Source of the DNA: Nitrospiraceae bacterium
Lineage (GTDB): Bacteria > Nitrospirota > Nitrospiria > Nitrospirales > Nitrospiraceae
Length of the DNA: 12,902 nt
Direction: 5' to 3'
NCBI GenBank assembly: GCA_005800255.1
Contig: SYGW01000127.1
Coordinates: 1 to 12,902 of the forward strand
Positions 7,427 through 12,902 of the stretch are shown here, in pieces. The notes beneath the pieces are model-generated. The model had not been told where the DNA came from. It ran no database searches and worked only from the letters and a program-made list of their open reading frames with translations. The translations under genes were made by a program, and so were the position numbers. The stretch's first letter is position 1; every line of letters starts with the position of its first letter.

Positions 7427-7822
7427 CTACGATTTCGCGGTTAAACTCACATACTTCATCCGAAGGGCGTAGAGCATATCCCGCAGCACCGCTTGTTCTT
7501 CCGTCGTGAGATTGCCTGTGGTCTTCTGTTCCAGGACCGACAGCAAGTCGATAATGTCTTTCGCTTGCGGCAGGTTCGCCGGCATCGGAGGCTGATGGGG
7601 ATCGATCTGTTCCCCCATCAACATCATCGAAGAGCTGCCCAGAGAAATAACAAAGGATGAAAAGGTGACGGGAATTCCCGATCCCTGATGCGGATCGGAG
7701 GCTGCCGCCTGTTGGTGGGCCTGCGCCTCCGGCGCCACGGGCGAAGGAGTGGAGGCACGGTCGGACCCGGTCCCGCCCCGCCGATCCCGCACGATAAATC
7801 CTTCTTCTTGTTCTGCGCTCAT
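7427..7822 (-). CDS. DUF1844 domain-containing protein
   Basis: A 131-aa cytosolic protein. Residues 1-50 are polar and rich in Gly, Pro, Gln and charged residues, probably disordered. Residues 51-128 form the DUF1844 domain: PVTFSSFVISLGSSSMMLMGE (51-71), NLPQAKDIIDLLSVLEQKT (83-101), GNLTTEEQAVLRDMLYALRM (103-122). The family is widespread in Gram-negative bacteria and has no known function. The ATG at 7822 has GGGGAAAGG shortly upstream. The frame is open further to 7957, but that part lacks the family and overlaps the mazG promoter. It is the first gene in transcription order ahead of ntrY (139-bp gap, same strand), so it may be co-transcribed with the kinase, although the gap is wide enough for another promoter. 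Confidence 0.9.
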   Translation of the reverse strand: MSAEQEEGFIVRDRRGGTGSDRASTPSPVAPEAQAHQQAAASDPHQGSGIPVTFSSFVISLGSSSMMLMGEQIDPHQPPMPANLPQAKDIIDLLSVLEQKTTGNLTTEEQAVLRDMLYALRMKYVSLTAKS

Positions 7823-7854
7823 AGGCCTTTCCCCGCTCCAGATGCAGCGTCGGT

Positions 7855-7883
7855 ACCCTACCATAGGCCCCCAAACGGCGCAA
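7855..7883 (-). promoter_or_regulatory. possible promoter for the DUF1844 gene
   Basis: On the minus strand TTGCGC (7883-7878) and TAGGGT (7860-7855) are separated by 17 nt, 33 nt upstream of the ATG at 7822. Both boxes are only partial matches to sigma-70 consensus. Position and spacing are right; the sequence match is weak. Confidence 0.3.
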
Positions 7884-7908
7884 GACGCGCCAGCCCACGC
7901 GCGGCCGA

Positions 7909-7936
7909 TTGAAGCAGGCCGAGAACCGGGTATAAT
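7909..7936 (+). promoter_or_regulatory. sigma-70-type promoter for mazG
   Basis: TTGAAG (7909-7914), a 16-nt spacer and a perfect TATAAT (7931-7936) lie 34 nt before the ATG at 7971. Transcription should start near 7943, leaving a short leader with AAGGA (7961-7965). This also argues against the in-frame ATG at 7935, which falls inside the -10 box. Confidence 0.7.
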
Positions 7937-7970
7937 GCAGCTCCAACACTGCGCCACAAAAAGGAACAGA

Positions 7971-8846
7971 ATGTCTGAACGATTTCATAAACTGGTGAAC
8001 TTGATGGCCTCGCTGCGCGCGCCGAACGGATGCCCCTGGGACCGCAAGCAAACGCATGAGTCGCTAAAGCCCTATCTGCTCGAAGAAACCTATGAGGTGC
8101 TCGAAATCCTGGACCGGCAGGACCGGACGAAACTGCCGGAAGAGCTCGGCGATGTGCTACTCCAAGTGCTCTTCCATAGCCAAATCGCGTCAGAAGCCGG
8201 CAGCTTTACCATCGAGGATGTGTTGGAACAATTGGCCGACAAATTGATCAGGCGCCACCCCCACGTCTTTGGCAACGGATCGACCGACACCACCCCGACG
8301 AATGCCGGCCAGGTGGTCGCGAAATGGGAAGACATCAAACGCACCGAGCGCCAGGCGTCCGGCCGGCCTGACTCAGTGCTGGACGGGGTGCCGCAAGCCT
8401 TGCCGGCCCTCCTGAGGGCCTACCAGATTCAAGCGCGCGCCGCGCGCGTCGGGTTTGATTGGAGCCACGACACGAAGGGCTTCGAGCAGATCCTAGGCAA
8501 GATCGAGGAGGAAATCCAGGAGCTCCGCGACGCCATCCGCCCCCTCGCCTCGAACCAGACAGAACCGGACGCAAGGGCCGCAGCCCTGCGGCAGGAGCAG
8601 ATTGCCTCGGAGCTCGGAGACGTACTCTTCTCCCTCGTGAATCTCGCCCGCTTCATCAAAGTGAATCCGGAAGACGCCTTGCGTCAATCCGCCAACCGCT
8701 TTACCCAACGGTTTCAATTCATCGAAGCCCAGGCCACCAAATCCGGCCGGTCGGTTGGCGATCTCTCGTTTGCGGAAATGGACCGACTGTGGACCGAAGC
8801 CAAAAAACAGAACCCCGCCACCCTCACCGAGGACATACCGTCATGA
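7971..8846 (+). CDS. mazG: nucleoside triphosphate pyrophosphohydrolase MazG
   Basis: MazG hydrolyses nucleoside triphosphates to monophosphates and pyrophosphate. It serves house-cleaning of non-canonical nucleotides and, in E. coli, modulation of the stringent response. The 291-aa protein has the two tandem MazG domains of the long form. In the first, metal-binding acidic residues are EETYE (38-42) and EELGD (57-61), next to the conserved CPWDRKQTHESL (21-32). In the second, EEEIQE (179-184) and ELGD (214-217) repeat the pattern. The fold may be a dimer built from all-alpha units, by family knowledge. The ATG at 7971 follows AAGGA with a 5-nt spacer and is preceded by a strong promoter. The frame is open upstream to 7749, but that part runs through the divergent DUF1844 gene. 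The stop overlaps the next gene (ATGA). It is slightly longer than E. coli MazG (263 aa) owing to inserts. Confidence 0.96.
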   Translation: MSERFHKLVNLMASLRAPNGCPWDRKQTHESLKPYLLEETYEVLEILDRQDRTKLPEELGDVLLQVLFHSQIASEAGSFTIEDVLEQLADKLIRRHPHVFGNGSTDTTPTNAGQVVAKWEDIKRTERQASGRPDSVLDGVPQALPALLRAYQIQARAARVGFDWSHDTKGFEQILGKIEEEIQELRDAIRPLASNQTEPDARAAALRQEQIASELGDVLFSLVNLARFIKVNPEDALRQSANRFTQRFQFIEAQATKSGRSVGDLSFAEMDRLWTEAKKQNPATLTEDIPS

Positions 8847-9460
8847 GCGATGAGTCGCACCCCTACGAAGAAGGCAAGCGCGCCGGAGTCCATCCCCTGA
8901 TCGTCATCTTCGGCATCCTGTTCGGGCTCTGGCTGTTTGTGGCCCTCATCGTGCCCAGCTCCAAGAATAAACAAGCAGCGGGCACGGAAGGACCGGCCGG
9001 ACCGGTCATCGAAGATCCTGAAGCAGCGCCGGTCCTGTTCAAGGTCCACACCACGGTCCCGGACATGAACGCGATCAGCCTCACTGTTCCCCCTGAAGCG
9101 ACCGACAGCCAAGTGGCTGGACTCTTGAAACGATTCAAAAAAGACCGGCTGGCCGGCACCTTGACCGAGCTCCTGCCGCCCACGACGGCCGGCCATACGC
9201 TCGGCGACCATGCCGTCGCCGACATTTACATTATGTCAGACGCCCAATATGCGCAGGCCGACGTGATCCGCACCCTGACCCGCGGCGCCCATGCGCCGGG
9301 GGACCTCTATCCTCAAGCTGTTCCCTTTGAAGTGGCGATGGAGCAAATCCGCGGGCACTATCGGATCGATCTGAACAACACCAGCAATCCAGACAGCGCC
9401 TCCCTCGGCTTTGCCGACGAGTCTGGAGTGCATTCGAAACAATATCGAAAAGTCTTTTAG
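8843..9460 (+). CDS. membrane-anchored protein of unknown function, coupled to mazG
   Basis: A 205-aa protein whose ATG overlaps the mazG stop (ATGA), so it is very likely co-translated. It has a short charged N-terminus (residues 1-16, HPYEEGKRAG), one hydrophobic helix (about 17-37, HPLIVIFGILFGLWLFVALIV), and then a soluble part of about 165 residues. There is no cleavage site or lipobox, so it is probably an N-terminally anchored protein with most of its mass outside the cytoplasm; orientation is inferred from charge only weakly. The soluble part has an acidic/Pro linker (45-63), a basic helix (VAGLLKRFKKDRL, 91-103) and a mixed alpha/beta stretch ending QYRKVF. I recognise no domain. It is not an obvious partner of a cytosolic pyrophosphohydrolase. 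The stop codon is only 8 bp from that of the convergent gene. Confidence 0.85.
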   Translation: MSDESHPYEEGKRAGVHPLIVIFGILFGLWLFVALIVPSSKNKQAAGTEGPAGPVIEDPEAAPVLFKVHTTVPDMNAISLTVPPEATDSQVAGLLKRFKKDRLAGTLTELLPPTTAGHTLGDHAVADIYIMSDAQYAQADVIRTLTRGAHAPGDLYPQAVPFEVAMEQIRGHYRIDLNNTSNPDSASLGFADESGVHSKQYRKVF

Positions 9461-9468
9461 CGGGCCGG

Positions 9469-9876
9469 TTACAACCCAACCAGCTTTGTGATTTCCGCCC
9501 GCAACGTGGCTTGCTGTTCACCCACCCAAGTCTCGAGCCGCGGGAACAAATAGGCCATGGGGCCGGTGAAGGGAGGCACGACTGTATCGCGGCGCTCCGA
9601 CAACATGCCGTCCGCCTCGGCGATGCGGATTTTTTCATCCGAGATCTGGCGCGATAAGAACTTCGAAATCATCAATTGCTGCCCCGGCGTCCCGACGACG
9701 TCCCCCAAGACCCTGGCCCGCACAACATCCAATTCCTCCGGAATCGCGACCTTCACGCGAATGGCCTGGGCCGTCGGCCAGGAGGCCCGCTGGATTGAAT
9801 AATCGAAAGAAAACACCTGCTCCCGAGGCTCTCGGAACGGTCCAGTCACATTCGCAATTTGCATCCGGGCATCCAT
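9469..9876 (-). CDS. hypothetical protein at the end of the heme cluster
   Basis: A 135-aa protein starting at ATG 9876 with GAGGG five bases upstream, 15 bp after the hemG stop, on the same strand and so probably in the heme transcript. There is no signal peptide, membrane helix, Cys or metal motif. The N-terminal half looks beta-rich (EQVFSFDYSIQRASW, AIRVKVAIPEELDVVRARVLG) and the C-terminal half helical (QQLMISKFLSRQISDEKIRI, GEQQATLRAEITKLVGL). I do not recognise the family. A later in-frame ATG (residue 5, at 9864) is an alternative start with a poorer ribosome-binding site. The position suggests, but does not show, a link to heme synthesis or use. Confidence 0.8.
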   Translation of the reverse strand: MDARMQIANVTGPFREPREQVFSFDYSIQRASWPTAQAIRVKVAIPEELDVVRARVLGDVVGTPGQQLMISKFLSRQISDEKIRIAEADGMLSERRDTVVPPFTGPMAYLFPRLETWVGEQQATLRAEITKLVGL

Positions 9877-9891
9877 GGTGACCCTCGTTTC

Positions 9892-11340
9892 TTACGATCG
9901 TTCTCCGGACAGATAGCGCACGACCCGATCGGCCGCAACAGCCCCGTCACGGATACAGTCCGGAATCCCGACACCTCGGTAGCCGGCGCCCGTAAACACC
10001 AGGCCCCCGTAGCGGCTGAGCGCCGCATCGATCTGATTCAGCCGGTCTAAATGTCCGAGTGTATATTGTGGCATCGCCTTCATCCAACGGTTCACTTCCA
10101 CATAGTGCGGCTCCGCCCTCACGCCACACATGTTCGCCAGCTCTTTCCGAACCCGTGCCACCAGCGCCCGGTCATCCAATTGTAAAATCGCCTCTCGCCC
10201 GACTCCTCCGACATAACAACGGACGAGCAACTGATCAGCCGGAGCCCGATGAGGCCATTTGAGCGAAGTCCAAGTCGCCGCAATCAGGTCACGGCCTTCC
10301 GCCCTCGGCACGACAAAGCCGAACCCTTCCGCCGCTCCTGCCACCGCTACGCGTGGATAGGCCATCGCAATCGTCGCCGTGGAGGCATAGGGGATCAGGT
10401 CCAACAATCCCCCGGCAATCGGCGTGAGCGGACGCACCAGCTCCGCCGACACATAAGCTGGCGTGGCCAACACGAGGCTGTCCACGGATAGGGCCGATCC
10501 ATCGTTGAGAATGACATCGTACATCCAACGGCCTGGCTGATGGGAGCGCACGCGGAGGGCATCCACAACGGTGCCCCCCCTGAGCGTCACACCCCGCTCC
10601 GTCAGCCGGTGGACCAGGGCATCGACTAGGTCCGACAAGCCATTTTTAAGGCTCACGAACATCGTCCGTTTCGGAACGGCAGACGTGGCCGATGGACCGG
10701 CCTTTCGCGCCGTCATCATCCCGCGAATGACACTGCCATATTGCTGTTCCAATTCGACAAATCTCGGAAAGGTCGCCTGCACGCTCATCTGTTCCGCATC
10801 TCCCGCATAGATGCCGGCCATCAAGGGTTCGAGCATCCTCTCGAAGGCCTGACGTCCCATGCGGCGCCGGAAGAAGGAGGAGAGCGACTCGTCGGCGGAC
10901 GACCGTTTCACCGGCATGGCCAGATCCAGCCCCATCCTCGCAAGGCCAGCCCAACTCAAAAGCCCGCTCCGGAGAAAGGGCCCCAGCTGATTGGGGGAAA
11001 TGACGACCAAACCCTCAGGCAGTTCGCGTAAACGGCCCTGCGAGAACACACAAGCCCTCTTGCTGGTCTCATTGGTGTTGATGAGCTGATCGGTCAACCC
11101 CAGCTTGGCGCAGAGTTCGATGGCTGCCGTTTTCTGAGAGAGGAAGGAATCGGGACCTGCTTCCGTGACCAGATCGCCAACCCGGTGGGTGACGATCTTG
11201 CCGCCCCAAGAAGGCGCAGCATCGACAACCACGCAGCGAATTGGAATGCCGGCTGCCGCGGCCTTTTCGTAAAGGGCATAGGCAGTCGAGAGACCGGAAA
11301 TCCCTCCACCGATGACAGCCACTGTGCGAAGATTGTTCAC
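9892..11340 (-). CDS. hemG: FAD-dependent protoporphyrinogen/coproporphyrinogen oxidase (HemY/HemG family)
   Basis: This flavoenzyme oxidises protoporphyrinogen IX to protoporphyrin IX, or coproporphyrinogen III to coproporphyrin III in the Gram-positive branch. The 482-aa length is typical (about 450-480). It has an N-terminal FAD-binding loop VAVIGGGISGLSTAYAL (7-23), the following acid in VVVDAAPSWGGKI, the family segment GDLVTEAGPDSFL, the substrate region RMLEPLMAGIYAGDAEQMS, and the C-terminal FAD contact GLVFTGAGYRGVGIPDCIRDG. The start is GTG at 11340, overlapping the hemH stop by 4 bp (GTGA), so the two are translationally coupled. This is the HemY type (often named hemG in databases), not the small flavodoxin-like HemG of E. 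coli. Nearby hemE and hemH place it in the heme pathway. Which of the two substrates it uses cannot be read from sequence alone. Confidence 0.94.
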   Translation of the reverse strand: MNNLRTVAVIGGGISGLSTAYALYEKAAAAGIPIRCVVVDAAPSWGGKIVTHRVGDLVTEAGPDSFLSQKTAAIELCAKLGLTDQLINTNETSKRACVFSQGRLRELPEGLVVISPNQLGPFLRSGLLSWAGLARMGLDLAMPVKRSSADESLSSFFRRRMGRQAFERMLEPLMAGIYAGDAEQMSVQATFPRFVELEQQYGSVIRGMMTARKAGPSATSAVPKRTMFVSLKNGLSDLVDALVHRLTERGVTLRGGTVVDALRVRSHQPGRWMYDVILNDGSALSVDSLVLATPAYVSAELVRPLTPIAGGLLDLIPYASTATIAMAYPRVAVAGAAEGFGFVVPRAEGRDLIAATWTSLKWPHRAPADQLLVRCYVGGVGREAILQLDDRALVARVRKELANMCGVRAEPHYVEVNRWMKAMPQYTLGHLDRLNQIDAALSRYGGLVFTGAGYRGVGIPDCIRDGAVAADRVVRYLSGERS

Positions 11341-12287
11341 GAGATACTGCAGAGCGATGATTCGTGGGCCTTGAGCACAGAGACCAGGGTCTCGACGAGC
11401 ACAGCCGAATCGTTCAACATGGGAATACGTTCAAGTTGGAGGCCGAGCCCCGCCGCAAGCCGTTTCAATTCGATATCGATATCGTAGAGCGTTTCCACAT
11501 GGTCGCAGAGAAACCCGATCGGCGCCACCAGTACATAGTGGTGGCCTTCGCGAGCCAGCTCTTCCACCGCCGACTCCACCGTCGGCCCCAGCCATTTTTC
11601 TCCCGACCGGCCCTGGCTTTGATAGGCGAACCGCGTAGGCCTGTCGCCCAGCAGCGCGGTCACGGCCTCGACCGTGCCCTGCACCTCGGCTGGATAGGGG
11701 TCCTTCATCGCCACGATCCGCTCCGGCAAACTATGCGCGGTGAAGAGCACCGGCACCGTCGCCCGCGCCTCGACAGGAAACTGCAGCAATGTCTGTTGGA
11801 TATTCTCGACAATGGCCGCGATGAGTCCTGGGTGTTTGTGCCAACTGCCGACGTAACTAACCGGACAGGTACTCTGCAATGCCGTCCGGGCCTCTTCAAC
11901 TTTTTTCCGGTAGGCCCCGGTGCTCAGAGAAGATTGTTGCGGGGCAAGACAGAGACCGACAATCTGCTCGGGCTCATCGCCCAGCAATTCGGCATAGGTT
12001 TCTTTAATAAAGGGATGCCAATGCCGCAACCCGACGTAGACCCGATACCGTTCGTCGCCTGACTCGTTCAACCGCCGTTCGAGCTTCTTCGCGAGATCCT
12101 TGGTGATGCCGACCGCCGGGGACTTCCCGCCCGTAGCCCGATACCGTTCCCGAATCTCTTCGACCAGTTCAGGCGGCGTGGGACGGCCTCCCCGCACATC
12201 CAGCAGGAACGGCTCCACATTCTCCAAACTGTCCGGCCCGCCCATCGCCATGAGGAGCACGGCCGTCGGGCGTTTTGATTCCGGCAT
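11337..12287 (-). CDS. hemH: ferrochelatase
   Basis: HemH inserts Fe2+ into the porphyrin ring, the closing step of the protoporphyrin route (the penultimate one in the coproporphyrin route). The product is about 316 aa, family-typical. It begins with the conserved VLLMAMGGPDSLENVEPFL and contains the catalytic His in LFTAHSLPERI and Glu in FLCDHVETLYDIDIE (near residues 185 and 265), plus WLGPTVE. The AHSLP form is shared by Gram-positive and eukaryotic ferrochelatases, unlike the YHGIP of E. coli. The start may be ATG 12287 or GTG 12290 immediately before it; AGGG lies 8 or 5 bases ahead respectively, and I chose the ATG. The stop overlaps the hemG start. No C-terminal membrane helix or CCNP-like iron-sulfur motif is seen. 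Confidence 0.95.
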   Translation of the reverse strand: MPESKRPTAVLLMAMGGPDSLENVEPFLLDVRGGRPTPPELVEEIRERYRATGGKSPAVGITKDLAKKLERRLNESGDERYRVYVGLRHWHPFIKETYAELLGDEPEQIVGLCLAPQQSSLSTGAYRKKVEEARTALQSTCPVSYVGSWHKHPGLIAAIVENIQQTLLQFPVEARATVPVLFTAHSLPERIVAMKDPYPAEVQGTVEAVTALLGDRPTRFAYQSQGRSGEKWLGPTVESAVEELAREGHHYVLVAPIGFLCDHVETLYDIDIELKRLAAGLGLQLERIPMLNDSAVLVETLVSVLKAHESSLCSIS

Positions 12288-12301
12288 CACGAGTACCCTA
12301 A

Positions 12302-12375
12302 GGCAAAATTACAAATGTACAAGTAAAAAAGCTCGGCCCAATCGCCGCACCCGCTTTTGCCTTTTTACTTTTTAC
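12302..12375. repeat. AT-rich heptad and inverted-repeat element between hemE and hemH
   Basis: On the plus strand the heptads TTTTGCC, TTTTTAC, TTTTTAC run from 12355 to 12375. Their reverse complements GGCAAAA (12302-12308) and GTAAAAA (12323-12329) lie on the other side of a GC-rich core. In the hemE transcript AAAAGC (12332-12327 paired with 12358-12353) closes a 20-nt loop and is followed by a U-run, which resembles a weak terminator or pause hairpin. The last hemE codons (Ser-Lys-Lys-stop) fall inside the heptads. The AT-rich make-up stands out against the GC-rich surroundings. Confidence 0.5.
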
Positions 12376-12902
12376 TTAACCGGTGCACCATATCGATGGC
12401 CGCGGCCACATGCTCGATCGGCGTCGTCGGCAAAATCCCATGGCCCAAGTTGAAAATATGCCCCGGACGCCCGCCGGCCCTGCGCAAAATATCTTCGACG
12501 CGCCGTTCGATTTCAGGCAACGGAGCATAGAGGGTCAAAGGGTCGAGATTGCCCTGCACCGCCACATCATGGCCCACGATCTCCCAAGCCTCATCCAGAG
12601 GGATGCGCCAGTCGACCCCGATGACATCGCCGCCCGCCTGCCGCATCTGGCTCAGCATGGCCGAGGTGCCTGTGCCGAAATGAATCATCGGCACGCCTTC
12701 CCGCTTCAGCCCCTCGAAAATCAATTGCACATGCGGCAGCACATATTCGACATAGTCGCCGGCCGAGAGACAGCCCACCCAGCTGTCGAACAGCTGAATC
12801 ACCTGCGCGCCGGCCTTGATTTGCTGACGCAGATAGCCGGCAATGACCCGCGCGAACTTGTCCATGAGCAGGTGCCAGGTCTTCGGCTCGCAATACATCA
12901 TC
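12365..12902 (-). CDS. hemE: uroporphyrinogen decarboxylase, C-terminal half (5' end outside window)
   Basis: HemE removes four carboxyl groups from uroporphyrinogen III to give coproporphyrinogen III in the cytosol. The frame is open to the right edge, and about 179 residues are visible of a family near 345-355. The segments are recognisable: QLFDSWVGCLSAGDYVEYVLP (the conserved FDSWxG..S), GVDWRIPLDEAWEIVG, AVQGNLDPLTLYAP, and the C-terminal HIFNLGHGILPTTPIEHV (known family HGVLP-x-TP-x-E). The stop (TAA, 12367-12365) lies within an AT-rich repeat that gives the tail HRLSKK. hemH begins 77 nt downstream on the same strand. The gene order hemE-hemH-hemG(Y) equals that of the Bacillus subtilis hemEHY operon. 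Confidence 0.95.
   Translation of the reverse strand, partial: MMYCEPKTWHLLMDKFARVIAGYLRQQIKAGAQVIQLFDSWVGCLSAGDYVEYVLPHVQLIFEGLKREGVPMIHFGTGTSAMLSQMRQAGGDVIGVDWRIPLDEAWEIVGHDVAVQGNLDPLTLYAPLPEIERRVEDILRRAGGRPGHIFNLGHGILPTTPIEHVAAAIDMVHRLSKK

Noticed and set aside
5320..7509. 729-codon open frame on the plus strand, opposite ntrY
   Set aside because: It mirrors the GC-biased codons of the clear NtrY kinase, has low-complexity His/Arg/Gln-rich translation, no domain and no sensible start signal.
7749..7970. Upstream in-frame extension of mazG, including an ATG at 7935
   Set aside because: The stretch runs through the divergent DUF1844 gene start and the TATAAT box; MSERFHKLVNLM at 7971 has a good ribosome-binding site.

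Overview
The window (12.9 kb, GC-rich, no mobile elements, no rRNA) reads as ordinary chromosomal DNA of a Gram-negative bacterium. Gene content and protein style fit Nitrospirota, most likely a Nitrospira-like nitrite oxidiser. Supporting this are an NtrY/NtrX two-component pair, a DUF1844 protein, a hemE-hemH-hemG cluster, and intergenic heptamer repeats that I associate with that group. The organism call is inference from recollection of such genomes, not something the sequence proves.

Left part, plus strand (1-1223): the C-terminal part of a GatB/YqeY-like protein runs in from the left edge. After it comes a small phosphorelay pair: a response regulator whose frame is broken by a one-base deficit in a run of six C, and an Hpt (histidine phosphotransfer) protein whose ATG overlaps the TGA of the frame-restored regulator. 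The regulator also carries a vestige of a second receiver at its N-terminus. An extended -10 promoter and a 9-bp leader hairpin precede the pair.

Middle part, minus strand (1312-7822): read in transcription order this is DUF1844 protein, NtrY sensor kinase, NtrX sigma-54 activator, PurM, PurN (11-bp overlap with PurM), then tRNA-Ala(CGC) with its own -10 box. PurM and PurN catalyse two steps of inosine monophosphate synthesis. NtrY/NtrX form a membrane sensor and sigma-54-dependent transcription activator. A long imperfect hairpin lies directly after ntrX and separates the regulator genes from the purine genes.

Right part: a promoter-led plus-strand pair, mazG and a membrane-anchored protein of unknown function (ATGA overlap), runs from 7971 to 9460. 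It meets, with only 8 bp between stop codons, a minus-strand heme cluster (9469-12902): hemE (cut by the right edge), hemH, hemG (4-bp overlap with hemH) and a 135-aa protein of unknown function. HemE, HemH and HemG are late heme biosynthesis enzymes.

Nothing here looks like a defence island, prophage or new system. The points most worth a second look are the frameshifted, partly deleted receiver with its Hpt partner, the two unknown proteins tied to mazG and to the heme genes, the long hairpin behind ntrX, and the heptad repeats in two intergenic gaps.
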